DNA of 64,000 bases from Endozoicomonas arenosclerae (GTDB taxonomy: Bacteria > Pseudomonadota > Gammaproteobacteria > Pseudomonadales > Endozoicomonadaceae): contig NZ_LASA01000051.1 in the NCBI RefSeq assembly GCF_001562015.1, positions 79,511 through 143,510 of the forward strand. The letters run 5' to 3'. A program made the translations under genes and the position numbers. Each line of letters starts with the position of its first letter. The stretch's first letter is position 1. Below the pieces are notes generated by a model that saw only the letters and a list, made by a program, of their open reading frames with translations, made no database searches and was not told the origin of the DNA. Positions 1-9,021 of the stretch are shown piece by piece.

Positions 1-252
1 TGCACCACCACTGGCTGCAACCTGCATACCTGGAGTCTTACTCAGAAGCTCAGTCACACTCGTAGCCTGACTGCGCTCAATATCTTCACGGGTAATCACA
101 GTAACTGCAGCCAGGGCTTCATCAACGGACTGCGCTGTTCTGGAAGCCGTGACAACCACTTTGTCCAGCTTGGTGACTTCTTCACTGGCCTGAAGTGTTC
201 CAGCCAGACCTGCTGTTGCCAAGGCAACAGCAACGCGTAGTGTACGAGACAT
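1..252 (-). CDS. btuB: TonB-dependent receptor, BtuB-like, N-terminal part (cut by window edge)
   Basis: Only the first 84 codons lie in the window. The start is the ATG at 250-252 with an AAGGAAT ribosome site. The protein opens with a signal peptide (MSRTLRVAVALATAGLAG, cleaved near LQA-SEE), followed by a TonB-box-like stretch (KVVVTASR) and the start of the plug domain (ITREDIERSQATSVTELLSKTPG). This layout is typical of outer-membrane cobalamin and siderophore receptors. The identity as the cobalamin receptor rests on context: it begins 4 bases after btuF in the same transcript, downstream of a cobalamin riboswitch. The barrel is not visible, so substrate specificity is inferred. Confidence 0.8.
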   Translation of the reverse strand, partial: MSRTLRVAVALATAGLAGTLQASEEVTKLDKVVVTASRTAQSVDEALAAVTVITREDIERSQATSVTELLSKTPGMQVAASGGA

Positions 253-256
253 GGGA

Positions 257-1312
257 TTATTCCTTATGTGTGATATCCGGAGCATTTTTTGCACTTTTGG
301 CATTCGAAGCCTTGGCTAAGCTTTCTTTTCTGACGCTCTCAAGTTGTTGGCAAAGGGTTTCAGCGGCATCCAGAGCTCGGGGGGTCGGCCTCGATATCTG
401 GTTACCGGAGACGGTAAAAAGATGGTGGTTCTTGACTGCCTGAAGATTGCTCCATTTGGCCCAGCGCTCTTCGATGGTTTTGCCGTCTTTGAGATTATTG
501 GAACTGACAATGACCTGGGGATTTCTGCCCAGCAGAGACTCCATGCTGACTTTAGGCACCCGTATTGTGGAATCAGCATAAATATTCTGACCACCACACA
601 ACTCGATCACCTGTCCTATAATCTGGTTTCTGCTGATACTCATCAGCGGCTTGTTCCAGATTTCATAAAAGACAGTGACTGGCTTTTTCGCATGGTATTG
701 CTTTTTTAGGGTCTCATAGCGAGCCAGCATTTCTTCAGCCTGCTGATTGGCGTGAGAAGCTGTGCCGAACAGCTTGCCAAGACGCCTGATTGCAGATGCG
801 ATATCAGGAAAGGTCAAAGGGTCAATATAGAACAGCTTGATACCCAACGACTCCAGTCGTGAAGTCACTTTAGGGCTGTTCCCTCCCCCCCATGCCACGA
901 TCATATCGGGCTTCATCGCTGCAATAGCTTCAACACTGATATTGGGAAAGCCACCTATTCGGGGAACACTGGAAACAGCAGGCGGGTAATCGCTGTGTTC
1001 ATCAACAGCAATAACATGCTTACCAGCACCTGCAGCATAGACAAGCTCAGTAGCCCCTGGGGCAAGACTGATAATTTTTTTGACAGGCTCAGAAACACAA
1101 ACATCTCTGCTGCGATCGTCTTTGACACAGATTTCTGATGCCTGAAGAAAAGAGGCATGAGCAAACAATAGAAAAACAACTACCCATAAAACAGGCAGAA
1201 AATAACGCAGTAGTTTTCCTTCAGATTCGAGCTTTTTCAGGCAACAGAGAAAACTCCTCACCTTTGGTGAAGACACGCCATGCGCTTGAATTGTTTGCTG
1301 TAGATGCCTCAT
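257..1312 (-). CDS. btuF: Cobalamin ABC transporter periplasmic binding protein, BtuF-like
   Basis: Periplasmic binding protein of the BtuF/FhuD class. After a hydrophobic segment (LPVLWVVVFLLFAHASFLQA) come the family hallmarks KKIISLAPGATELVYAAGAG, a DEHSDYP stretch, and MKPDMIVAWGGGN, then the second lobe with YEIWNKPLMSISRNQIIGQ. It would bind cobalamin delivered through BtuB and pass it to BtuCD; btuCD is not in the window. The start is uncertain. The frame is open to a GTG at 1399, but the ATG at 1310-1312 has an AGGGA site 5 bases upstream. Even this leaves about 40 residues before the hydrophobic core, so a later non-ATG start is possible. A cobalamin riboswitch lies upstream and btuB follows after 4 bases. 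Confidence 0.85.
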   Translation of the reverse strand: MRHLQQTIQAHGVSSPKVRSFLCCLKKLESEGKLLRYFLPVLWVVVFLLFAHASFLQASEICVKDDRSRDVCVSEPVKKIISLAPGATELVYAAGAGKHVIAVDEHSDYPPAVSSVPRIGGFPNISVEAIAAMKPDMIVAWGGGNSPKVTSRLESLGIKLFYIDPLTFPDIASAIRRLGKLFGTASHANQQAEEMLARYETLKKQYHAKKPVTVFYEIWNKPLMSISRNQIIGQVIELCGGQNIYADSTIRVPKVSMESLLGRNPQVIVSSNNLKDGKTIEERWAKWSNLQAVKNHHLFTVSGNQISRPTPRALDAAETLCQQLESVRKESLAKASNAKSAKNAPDITHKE

Positions 1313-1446
1313 GAAATCCCTGAGATCTGTTTTCTCAAGGCGGCAGACGGCAGACCGGAGACCATGCTCCAGCCGATGGATAGCTTGATGTCTTCTCACT
1401 TTAAGAAGCCATCTGTATCCAGGGAAGATATGAATTTTCCCAACCG

Positions 1447-1489
1447 CCAGGTGACCCGCCTGGTTTCGGAGTCTGCTTTGTCAGACTCC
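1447..1489 (-). promoter_or_regulatory. Hairpins downstream of the riboswitch core (probable expression platform)
   Basis: Two stem-loops follow the B12 box in the transcript direction. The first (1468-1489) pairs GGAGTCTG with CAGACTCC. The second (1447-1463) pairs CCAGG with CCTGG. They sit where the P13/kissing-loop and expression-platform helices of cobalamin riboswitches are normally found. No U-tract follows, which argues for translational rather than terminator control. This reading comes from visible base pairing only. Confidence 0.5.
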
Positions 1490-1499
1490 CTGGTTGCTT

Positions 1500-1715
1500 T
1501 ACTTAAGGCAGGTCTCCTGGCTCCGGGATCTACACGCTTTTCCACCTTCCCGGATTATGGGAGTGTTAACTCCTGATCCAGTGGTACCGGGCGTCTGGGG
1601 TGCAGACGCCTCGAAAAAGCATTACTCCGTCACAGTTGCGGGCACAGCCGGGTTTAAAACCCTGTTCCCTATCGCTTGCACATTAAAAGTAGTGACTGTT
1701 GCAAGCGATCCACAA
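1500..1715 (-). ncRNA. Cobalamin riboswitch
   Basis: Read on the minus strand, the region holds the conserved blocks of the cobalamin riboswitch in order: GGGAACAGGG (about 1661-1670), a run ending GCTGTGCCCGCAACTGTGACG (about 1629-1650), and the B12 box AGCCAGGAGACCTGCC at 1507-1522. A long 5' stem pairs ATCGCTTGCA with TGCAAGCGAT across 1671-1711. The element lies about 200 bases upstream of btuF, so it should reduce BtuF/BtuB synthesis when adenosylcobalamin is abundant. The adenosyltransferase gene lies immediately 5' of it on the same strand but ends before it, so it is not a target. Confidence 0.92.
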
Positions 1716-1811
1716 CCTCTGACTATTGTCAGTAAACTGTGGAACCTTCGTAAAGGTCGGGCATGTTACCCGAACTCTCGTATTAATTCATCCCTGTTAC
1801 GAAAAACGAAA

Positions 1812-2405
1812 TTACTCGTCCAGCTTTGTTTTGGGAGAAGCCTGCCATAGTACTTCACCCTCATTTTGTCTGGCGCAGTGTCTGGACAATACATACATCA
1901 CATCAGAAAGCCTGTTCAAAAAAGTCATCAATGGTGCATTGATCTCGACACCTGTCTCGCGTAATCGAATTACAGCTCTTTCTGCCCGGCGAGAAACTGT
2001 TCTGACCATATGGCAATGACAGGCTGTGGTTCCTCCTCCCGGGAGAGTGAAGTTTTTTAAAGGAGGAAGATCTTCATTCAACTCATCTATCAGTTGCTCT
2101 AAAACCGTCGTATGCTCTTTCTGTATGAGCTGATACCCAGGCATTGCCAGTTCACCGCCCACATCGAAAAGCCTGTGCTGGATGTCACTGACCCGACGCA
2201 ACTGATCTTCTGTCAAATCATCAGAGTGATTCAACACATTCAGCAGCATGCCCATCCAGGTATTGAGCTCATCCACGGAACCAATGGCTTCAATCCGCTC
2301 GTCGCATTTAGACAACACTTCACCACTGCCAATGCGAGTGGTTCCCTTGTCGCCGGTGCGGGTATAAATTTTGGTCAGGCGATAGCCTTTGCGTTCTTCT
2401 GTCAT
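1812..2405 (-). CDS. pduO: Cob(I)alamin / cob(I)yrinate adenosyltransferase, PduO type
   Basis: ATP:corrinoid adenosyltransferase of the PduO/MMAB fold (197 aa, usual length for the single-domain form). It transfers the 5'-deoxyadenosyl group of ATP to Co(I) corrinoid in the cytoplasm. The N-terminal ATP loop [10 protein letters not shown] is at about residues 14-23. The C-terminal helix carries the RRAER signature and the HCARQNEGE stretch typical of the family. The ATG overlaps the cobQ stop codon in an ATGA arrangement, so the two are translationally coupled. It is unrelated in sequence to the CobO/BtuR type, which does the same reaction. Confidence 0.93.
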   Translation of the reverse strand: MTEERKGYRLTKIYTRTGDKGTTRIGSGEVLSKCDERIEAIGSVDELNTWMGMLLNVLNHSDDLTEDQLRRVSDIQHRLFDVGGELAMPGYQLIQKEHTTVLEQLIDELNEDLPPLKNFTLPGGGTTACHCHMVRTVSRRAERAVIRLRETGVEINAPLMTFLNRLSDVMYVLSRHCARQNEGEVLWQASPKTKLDE

Positions 2406-3880
2406 AGTGAACCCATTAATTTTTCCAGATCTATATTCTGCTCAACCGCATCAGCCATTCTATTGATGCCCTCTTCCCTGAGGCTTTCATAGTCCACTGC
2501 GGCCAGTTGCTTTAGTCCTGCCCAGGTCAAAATGGCATTACAGGCTTCCGTTGTTTCAAAAATGCCATGAAGGTAGGTACCAAAAATCTGACTGTCTTCT
2601 GATAAAACCCCATCCACATCCTGATCCAGATGAATCAAAGGGTTTTCCAGAGCTTTCCCCCGGGTGATCCCCGCATGGATCTCGTATCCTGTTACTTGAA
2701 CCGTTTCCAACTCAGGTAGAGCCAGTGTTCCTGACACCTGCTTCAACTGTTTCTGTGGACCCATTGTGGTTTCCAGATCAAGCAACCCCAAACCTTCTGA
2801 ACTGCCAGCCTCTCCTTCAATTCCCTGAGGATCATGCACTGCATGCCCAAGCATTTGGTAGCCACCGCAAATACCCATCAGCTTGCCGCCATAACGCAAG
2901 TGTTTCAGGATATCCTTGTCCCAATGATTTTCCCGAAGGAAGGCCAGATCTGTCCTGGTATTTTTTGTACCGGGAATAATGATCAAATCCACAGAAGGAA
3001 TCGACTCACCTTTGCCGACAAAGTGGATCTTCACATCAGGTCTTAATCTAAGAGGGTCAAAATCAGTGTGATTGCTGGTCCGGGTCAGAATGGGAACCGC
3101 TATCTCCAAAACATCTGAAGCGTCCTCGTTCACCTGCTGTGACTCAATGGCGTCTTCAGCTTCAAGATGCAGTCCGTGGAGATAAGGTAAAACACCCAGA
3201 ACCGGCTTGCCGGTTTTCTTCTCCAACCACTCCAGTCCAGACTCAAGTAACTTAATATCGCCTCTGAAACGGTTGATTACAAAGCCTGCCACCCGCTTTT
3301 GTTCCGACTCGGACAATAGCGCCAAAGTGCCATAAAGATGGGCAAAAACACCGCCCTTATCAATGTCAGCAACAATGATCACGGGGCAGTCAGCAGCTTC
3401 CGCAAACCCCATATTGGCAATGTCACGATCACGGAGGTTAATCTCGGCAGGACTGCCCGCACCTTCGACAAGAACATACTGATATTGTTCAGCCAATCTT
3501 TGCCATGACTGGAGAACGGACTCCAGCAGCTCTGGCTTGTAGTCATGATAGGTCTGGGCGTTCATCTCTCCAATGGAGCGACCATTCACTATAACTTGTG
3601 CACCGATATCCGAGTTCGGCTTCAACAAAACCGGATTCATATCGGTATGAGGCTTAAGACCAGCAGCCAGTGCCTGCAATGCCTGGGCACGGCCAATTTC
3701 CCCTCCATCCTCGGTTACAGCACTGTTTAACGCCATATTCTGGGGTTTGAAGGGTGCAACAGACATACCTCTTCTGCTTAAAGCACGACAAAGTCCCGTA
3801 ACCAGGGCACTTTTACCGGCATCGCTGGTTGTTCCCTGCACCATCAGCGTTCTCAGCCCCGGAGCGGTTGGAGGATTCAT
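2402..3880 (-). CDS. cobQ: Cobyric acid synthase CobQ
   Basis: Glutamine-dependent amidotransferase that amidates four side chains of adenosylcobyrinate a,c-diamide to give cobyric acid. The 492-aa length is normal. The N-terminal dethiobiotin-synthetase-like domain has the nucleotide loop GTTSDAGKS (16-24) and KPQNMALNS (45-53). The C-terminal class I glutaminase domain has the nucleophile Cys338 in [10 protein letters not shown] and His438 in [10 protein letters not shown]. It overlaps the adenosyltransferase by 4 bases and follows an unknown gene by 50 bases. No other cob/cbi genes are visible here, so the pathway may depend on salvage or on genes elsewhere. Confidence 0.96.
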   Translation of the reverse strand: MNPPTAPGLRTLMVQGTTSDAGKSALVTGLCRALSRRGMSVAPFKPQNMALNSAVTEDGGEIGRAQALQALAAGLKPHTDMNPVLLKPNSDIGAQVIVNGRSIGEMNAQTYHDYKPELLESVLQSWQRLAEQYQYVLVEGAGSPAEINLRDRDIANMGFAEAADCPVIIVADIDKGGVFAHLYGTLALLSESEQKRVAGFVINRFRGDIKLLESGLEWLEKKTGKPVLGVLPYLHGLHLEAEDAIESQQVNEDASDVLEIAVPILTRTSNHTDFDPLRLRPDVKIHFVGKGESIPSVDLIIIPGTKNTRTDLAFLRENHWDKDILKHLRYGGKLMGICGGYQMLGHAVHDPQGIEGEAGSSEGLGLLDLETTMGPQKQLKQVSGTLALPELETVQVTGYEIHAGITRGKALENPLIHLDQDVDGVLSEDSQIFGTYLHGIFETTEACNAILTWAGLKQLAAVDYESLREEGINRMADAVEQNIDLEKLMGSL

Positions 3881-3930
3881 GAAATAGTCTCTGGTTGTTC
3901 TCAGTAAAGGTGGCAGGAGTTTGATAGTGT

Positions 3931-4650
3931 TCAGTGGATGGATGCAAGCGCTTTATTGATTTCAGCCATCGTTTCAGGAGCTGACTGCCGTGGCATCTGG
4001 CACCACTGCTCAAAAGCAATCTGGTCATCAAACCCCTGATAGGCCATTTCAGACATGACGGCACGGGCTGATGTGAGCATCATCATTTGATTAGGATTGA
4101 TATCTCTTTGCTCCATCATGGCTTCAAAACAATCCCTGAGCGAGGCATCCAGTTTGTTCAGGCTGCTTCCAGGCTTTCGTAGCGCTTTCTGGAAATAAAC
4201 CAAAAACTGAGGCTCCTTAGGCGCTTCCCGAATATAATGTCCGACCTGATTGGCAAAGTCTTCCAATGAATTGACTTTACCCTGTAAAGCCAACCGTTTC
4301 CCCACCTGCTTCCTCAAGCGATAAATAGCCTGTATGAACTCATCAGGTTTATCTTTCAGGCTCGCAGTCACTGCCAACTGCAAGTAATGCTGACAGCGGC
4401 GATCCATAGTACGCTTCTTTCTTTCCAAAAGACCAAAAGTCTTATAGAACCCGGGTTTGGCTCGATTGATTTTACTGGTTATCCGGCGCAAAACCCGGCT
4501 TTGTTTCAATCTCTGCGAAAGCGATCTTCTTCGGGTTCGAACCACCTGTGCCTTCTCAAGCTTCCGTCCACGAAACCAGGCCAGTGACGCAGACCGGCCG
4601 ATAGTGACAAGTTTTTGATAGATTTGGCCAGGCCTGATTTTTAATGCCAT
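3931..4650 (-). CDS. Hypothetical protein upstream of cobQ
   Basis: A 239-aa protein that I do not recognise. The first 75 residues are very basic ([25 protein letters not shown]), and the rest is predicted to be mostly helical and soluble, with no signal peptide or membrane segment. The acidic/hydrophobic C-terminal half contains [16 protein letters not shown]. It is the first gene of a minus-strand run with cobQ and pduO (50-base gap), and it diverges from waaA with 87 bases between starts. Co-transcription hints at a link with B12 metabolism, but nothing in the sequence supports a specific role. It is probably lineage-restricted. Confidence 0.7.
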   Translation of the reverse strand: MALKIRPGQIYQKLVTIGRSASLAWFRGRKLEKAQVVRTRRRSLSQRLKQSRVLRRITSKINRAKPGFYKTFGLLERKKRTMDRRCQHYLQLAVTASLKDKPDEFIQAIYRLRKQVGKRLALQGKVNSLEDFANQVGHYIREAPKEPQFLVYFQKALRKPGSSLNKLDASLRDCFEAMMEQRDINPNQMMMLTSARAVMSEMAYQGFDDQIAFEQWCQMPRQSAPETMAEINKALASIH

Positions 4651-4737
4651 GCAGATTCAATCCATAAATCTCTTTCGGGTCAGGTTCTATCTGTTAACAT
4701 AGCTGATACTGCAACTCGCAACGAATCCAGCCCTAGC

Positions 4738-6027
4738 ATGAGTCGAACCCTATATTCATTGTTACTTTATCTGGCGATACCTGCTGTACTGATCAAGCTG
4801 GTTCTGCGAGCAAGAAAATCCCCTGCTTACGGTCACCGCTGGGGTGAACGCTTTGGCTTTATTAAAGAGTTACCCACAGACAAACCTGTCATCTGGATCC
4901 ACTCTGTCTCCGTAGGTGAGACCATTGCCAGCGCCCCCATGGTCAAGCAGCTGATGGAGCAATATCCGGATCACCGCTTCGTGATCACTACCATGACGCC
5001 TACCGGCTCAGAACGTGTCCAGAAAATTTATGGTGATCAGGTATTCCATGTTTATTGCCCATACGACTTACCCGATGTACAGAACCGCTTTTTAAAGAGG
5101 ATTCATCCAAAGCTTGCCCTAATGATGGAAACTGAGCTCTGGCCCAACACTATTGCCGCTTGCAAAGCCAAAAATATTCCTGTTGTTATCGTCAACGCCA
5201 GACTGTCTGAGAAGTCTGCCCGTGGTTATGCAAAGCTGGGATCCCTGACCCGAAACATGATGAAAAACATTCATCGGGTCGCCTGTCAGAATGACACTGA
5301 TGGTGAGAGATTCAAAGAACTGGGCCTTCCCGCTGAAAACCTGGATGTAACAGGCAGCGTGAAGTTCGACCTGGATGTGGATGACGAAATCACCAAAAGT
5401 GCAGCCCTGCTCAGGGATTCATGGGAATCCGGGTTGGGTCGTAAAGCCAGAATCCTGATTGCAGCCAGCACTCACGACGGTGAAGACCAGCCCGTACTGG
5501 ATGCCTTTAAGCAAGTTCGGAAGCAGTTCTCTGACGCCCTGTTACTTCTGGTGCCTAGACACCCGGAACGTTTTAACAGCACATTTGAATTGGCTCAAGG
5601 TCAGGGGTTCAACACAATCAGACACAGTCAGGCGACAGAAACCTCTCCTGAAACCCAGGTGATCATAGGCGACACCATGGGCGAGCTGATGAAGCTCTAT
5701 GCCGCTTCAGACATCGCCTTTGTCGGAGGTAGCCTGATTGAGAATGGTGGTCATAACATGCTGGAGCCAGCCGCACTGGGCATACCCGTGTTATCAGGCC
5801 CCAGTGTTTATAACTTCACGGATATCAGCCAGCAACTGGAAGACGCCGGTGGAATGAAGACTATTCATAACTCAGAAGAACTGGTTGAAATCGTTGCAGA
5901 ACTCATGGCAAGTGACACTGCTCGTAAGAAAATGGGCAGCCAGGCCCAGGCCTTTGTAGAAGGCAATAAAGGTGCTTTGCAGAAACTGGTAAAACTGGTG
6001 ACAGGGACGATTGACAGTCTGAAATAA
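4738..6027 (+). CDS. waaA: 3-deoxy-D-manno-octulosonic acid (Kdo) transferase
   Basis: Inner-membrane glycosyltransferase (GT30) that adds Kdo from CMP-Kdo to lipid IVA, the first step of the LPS core. The 429-aa length fits the family. The N-terminus has one membrane anchor (LYSLLLYLAIPAVLIKLVL). The catalytic glutamate motif HSVSVGE is at 55-61, followed by ITTMTPTGS, MMETELWPN and the C-terminal GGSLIENGGHNMLEPAALGIPVLSGP nucleotide-sugar region. It stands alone and converges on tolC across a shared terminator. Whether it adds one or two Kdo residues cannot be read from sequence. Confidence 0.96.
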   Translation: MSRTLYSLLLYLAIPAVLIKLVLRARKSPAYGHRWGERFGFIKELPTDKPVIWIHSVSVGETIASAPMVKQLMEQYPDHRFVITTMTPTGSERVQKIYGDQVFHVYCPYDLPDVQNRFLKRIHPKLALMMETELWPNTIAACKAKNIPVVIVNARLSEKSARGYAKLGSLTRNMMKNIHRVACQNDTDGERFKELGLPAENLDVTGSVKFDLDVDDEITKSAALLRDSWESGLGRKARILIAASTHDGEDQPVLDAFKQVRKQFSDALLLLVPRHPERFNSTFELAQGQGFNTIRHSQATETSPETQVIIGDTMGELMKLYAASDIAFVGGSLIENGGHNMLEPAALGIPVLSGPSVYNFTDISQQLEDAGGMKTIHNSEELVEIVAELMASDTARKKMGSQAQAFVEGNKGALQKLVKLVTGTIDSLK

Positions 6028-6063
6028 ATAGTTTTCTCAGCCTAATCAAAGAAAGTGATGGAT

Positions 6064-6096
6064 AAAAAAATAGCGCTGAAGTCAGCGCTATTTTTT
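6064..6096. terminator. Bidirectional terminator between waaA and tolC
   Basis: A perfect 8-bp stem TAGCGCTG/CAGCGCTA with a 4-base loop is flanked by seven A on one side and six T on the other. It works as a Rho-independent terminator in both directions and lies between two convergent genes (waaA ends 6027, tolC ends 6109). Confidence 0.92.
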
Positions 6097-6108
6097 GGAG
6101 GCTATCGA

Positions 6109-7521
6109 TCAGTCTGCACGACACTGAGCAGGAATCGACATCTCTTCAGAAGAAACAATCCAGCCGTTCAGCTCTGACAGATCTTCAGGGCTCAGAGTAC
6201 CGGCAGTTTGCTTCAGCTTCAGAGTGTTCACAATGAAGTCGTAACGAGCATTCAGGTAGTCACGCTGGGCAGCGAAGAGTGTCTTCTGGGCATCCAGAAC
6301 ATCAGTAATGTTCCGTGTACCAACTTCATAACCACTCTGGGTAGCTTTCAGAGCACTTTCAGAAGAAACGATCCCCTGACAGCGAGCTTCTACACGAGAG
6401 ACGTCAGAATTAACCGTACGGAACAGGTTACGGGTTCCGGAGTTAATTTCACGCAGCGCCTTGTCGTAGTTCTGTTGGACAGACTCCATCTGGTAAGTGG
6501 CCTGACGAACCTGAGAACTGGTTCCTCCACCTGCAAACAGTGGCAGAGTGAACTTCACACCGACTACAGTCTGATCACCATCACCGGTCATGCTCACTGG
6601 CAACCCTGTTTCAGGATTTGTAGTTGGCGTTCTTGCAGAGTCTGCATTACTTGAGCTGTAGTTATAACTGGCAAAAGCGTCAACCGTTGGCGCGTGACCC
6701 GACTTTTTGACCTTGATGTTACTTTCAGCTGCTTTCAGGCTTTCTCTGGCAGCTTCAAGCTGAAGGTTGCTCTTGAGCGCATTGTTTACCCACTGGTCAG
6801 AATTAGCAGGCGTTGGGGCGCTGACAGGCATGGTTTTCTTCAGTTTGCCAATGTCCTGAATATCCATGTCGGTAATGGTTCTGAGTGCTTCATAAGACAC
6901 AGACAGATTATTCTCACCTTCAATACGGGTAACCCGGGCAGAGTCGTATCGAGCCCTGGCTTCCAGCACATCAGTTTCAGCTATTAGGCCTACATTGTAA
7001 CGTTCACGAGCCTGATCCAGCTGCTGCTTAACGGCTTTCTCTTCCGCAATGGAAGTAATCAGGCTGTCTTCTGCTCTCAGAACATTGAAGTACGCTTCAG
7101 ACACTCTGAGAATCAGGTTTTGCTGCTCAAAACCAAAAGTGGCTTCCGCCTGGGAGCTCTGGAATTTAGCAGAGTCATAACCAAACCAGCTCGCCATATT
7201 GAACAGAGGCTGATTAAGAGACGCTCCCCAGGTATTGGAGTTGTAGCTGTCCTTAAGATCACCACCCGTAGTTTCAGACTTGGTCTTGTTGTACTGGGTA
7301 CCCCCGGTCAGGGACAGGTTGGGCAACAACAGGGCACGAGCCTGAGAACTGCCTTCCTGAGTGACCATCATATCTGCACGGGCAGCGGCCAGCTGGGCAT
7401 CATTCTTCAGCGCCAGATTATAAACATCCAGCAGATTGTATTCAGTTTCTGCTGCATGGGCAGACAGTATTGAGCCGGCCAGGGCTGCCAGCAAAAAGCC
7501 TTTACGATAAGTTCGTGGCAT
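6109..7521 (-). CDS. tolC: TolC family outer membrane efflux channel
   Basis: Outer-membrane trimeric channel for type I secretion and tripartite efflux pumps. The 470-aa protein starts with a signal peptide (KGFLLAALAGSILSAHA-AE) and has two OEP repeats. Each has the family pattern of a helix-turn (ALKNDAQLAAARAD; ALKSNLQLEAARESL), an outer-membrane beta segment (LNQPLFN; FTLPLFAGG) and long coiled helices. The repeat ends are ERYNVGLIAETDVLEARARYD and GYEVGTRNITDVLDAQKTL, typical of TolC proper rather than CusC-type lipoproteins. It has no adjacent membrane-fusion or pump gene, again as for general-purpose TolC. It may serve RTX-type or drug export. Confidence 0.95.
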   Translation of the reverse strand: MPRTYRKGFLLAALAGSILSAHAAETEYNLLDVYNLALKNDAQLAAARADMMVTQEGSSQARALLLPNLSLTGGTQYNKTKSETTGGDLKDSYNSNTWGASLNQPLFNMASWFGYDSAKFQSSQAEATFGFEQQNLILRVSEAYFNVLRAEDSLITSIAEEKAVKQQLDQARERYNVGLIAETDVLEARARYDSARVTRIEGENNLSVSYEALRTITDMDIQDIGKLKKTMPVSAPTPANSDQWVNNALKSNLQLEAARESLKAAESNIKVKKSGHAPTVDAFASYNYSSSNADSARTPTTNPETGLPVSMTGDGDQTVVGVKFTLPLFAGGGTSSQVRQATYQMESVQQNYDKALREINSGTRNLFRTVNSDVSRVEARCQGIVSSESALKATQSGYEVGTRNITDVLDAQKTLFAAQRDYLNARYDFIVNTLKLKQTAGTLSPEDLSELNGWIVSSEEMSIPAQCRAD

Positions 7522-7762
7522 ATCTCCAGTTCCTTGAAAAATGGGCCCGAAAGCCGAACAATGATGTGGGTTAACCTGCTGTAACTCAAGCGCAACCGGG
7601 TGAATTTACACTAGTTTACCTGTCGTCAAAAGCAATAAACCGCCATCGCTACAATTTTATTTTGCTTCTTAAGCATCGGTTCCATTGCCTCTGTGGCAGA
7701 ATGCACAAGCTATTGCCACTCAATAGAGAACCAGAGACTTTTAATAAGACGGGTACTTTTTC

Positions 7763-8419
7763 ATGTTGAACATGAATCTTCAAGAGTCGATTATTATTCA
7801 GACCTCTAAACAGACATGGCAACCCAGCCCTGCCAGCCAGGTGTTGCGAAAGCCTCTGGCCCGGGAAGAAAAAGAATCGGGACATGCCACCAGTATCGTT
7901 CAGTATGCTGTGGGAGCAAAATTCCCTGAACATCCGCACCCGGCCGGCGAAGAAATTCTGGTACTCTCAGGCACTTTCTCCGATGAAACCGGCGACTTCC
8001 ATCAGGGCAGTTATATCAGAAACCCTCCTGGTACTCGTCACTCCCCCTTCAGCAAAGAAGGCTGCATCATTTTTGTGAAGCTTTGCCAGTTTGACCCAGC
8101 GGATACAAAAACAGTCCGAGTCGATACTCTGGAAGTACTGGCCAACGAGCCTGATGATCAAATAAAAGAAATACCTCTCCATCAGTTTCAGGATGAGAAG
8201 ACTTCTATCGTAAGGATCCCGGCTGGCCAGACGTTAACTCTTAATGAAAGACCGGGTGGACTGGAGCTGCTGGTCATCTCAGGTCGGCTGGACACAGCCT
8301 CTGAGGAATGGTCAGAGGGCACATGGATACGAACACCCGAATGGCAATTTGAGCTCACTGCAGTGGCAGAAGAGACCTGTATTCTGGTTAAATCGGGGCA
8401 CTTGCATCAGAGCCTTTAG
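7763..8419 (+). CDS. Double-cupin protein, ChrR-type anti-sigma-like cupin
   Basis: A 218-aa cytosolic protein made of two cupin modules. The first has a full metal-ligand set: His57, His59 and Glu63 in EHPHPAGEEILVLSG, and His93 in PPGTRHSP, as in the C-terminal cupin of ChrR, which holds Zn. The second module (ELLVISGRLDTASEEWSEGTWIRTP) has lost the HxH motif and is probably structural. There is no N-terminal zinc anti-sigma domain and no adjacent ECF sigma factor, so a sensor role is not supported; it may be a stand-alone cupin. A second ATG lies two codons in, and the ribosome site is weak for either. Confidence 0.8.
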   Translation: MLNMNLQESIIIQTSKQTWQPSPASQVLRKPLAREEKESGHATSIVQYAVGAKFPEHPHPAGEEILVLSGTFSDETGDFHQGSYIRNPPGTRHSPFSKEGCIIFVKLCQFDPADTKTVRVDTLEVLANEPDDQIKEIPLHQFQDEKTSIVRIPAGQTLTLNERPGGLELLVISGRLDTASEEWSEGTWIRTPEWQFELTAVAEETCILVKSGHLHQSL

Positions 8420-8474
8420 ATACTCCCTGAGCAGGCCGGAATTGTTTAAGTTCTAACCAGGGAGGTCATACACT

Positions 8475-8936
8475 ATGATTGAAGTTATGGACACTTATTC
8501 TGATAAAGCACGCTACAAAGCTGACCTGATCAAGCAACAAAGCCTGTGTGAGAGAAATTTCCACAAACTCATGCACCTGCTTCCGGATCTGGATAACAGC
8601 GACCACTTTGTGCTCTCTTTTCATTTTGCTGGCCGGGAAGGTCGGGCACTGTTTCAGGTGCTGGAAAGGGCTCCTTTTACAACGGTGCTCCAGGTAGATC
8701 TGGATGCAGCCTGGGGGGAGTGGCTGAAGCTGCCCGAGTTCAGAATCCGCATTTATCTGGATGTCAGAATGGCCGAGATTATCAGCGTGAATAAAGATCG
8801 TCACTTCAAGGCTATCTATCCCTACCCTAATGAGAAAATGCTGCTGCCTGATGAAAAAGAGCAGCTCAATCAACTGTTCAGCGAGTGGTTAAACTTTTGT
8901 TTAAGCCACGGGGTCAGTCAAAACGTCGTTGTTTGA
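8475..8936 (+). CDS. yqiB: YqiB family protein (DUF1249)
   Basis: A 153-aa soluble protein of the DUF1249/YqiB family, function unknown. Recognised from the N-terminal region YKADLIKQQSLCERNFHKLM and the C-terminal RIYLDVRMAEIIS and PNEKMLLPDEKEQLN stretches. A good GGGAGG site lies 9 bases before the ATG. In enterobacteria yqiB sits directly before cpdA, and the same order is kept here (85-base gap), which supports both calls. An acid/lipid or cAMP-related function has not been shown. Confidence 0.88.
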   Translation: MIEVMDTYSDKARYKADLIKQQSLCERNFHKLMHLLPDLDNSDHFVLSFHFAGREGRALFQVLERAPFTTVLQVDLDAAWGEWLKLPEFRIRIYLDVRMAEIISVNKDRHFKAIYPYPNEKMLLPDEKEQLNQLFSEWLNFCLSHGVSQNVVV

Positions 8937-9021
8937 GCGATAAAACGTGCGAAGTTTCACTGTTTTATTCCTATCTCCCTGATAAAATTATCCAAAGCCT
9001 TCGCTGCATCAGTAACGAATT

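Noticed and set aside
1726..2019. 97-codon plus-strand frame opposite the adenosyltransferase gene
   Set aside because: Shadow of the PduO-type gene and the riboswitch upstream region; no ribosome site or family resemblance.
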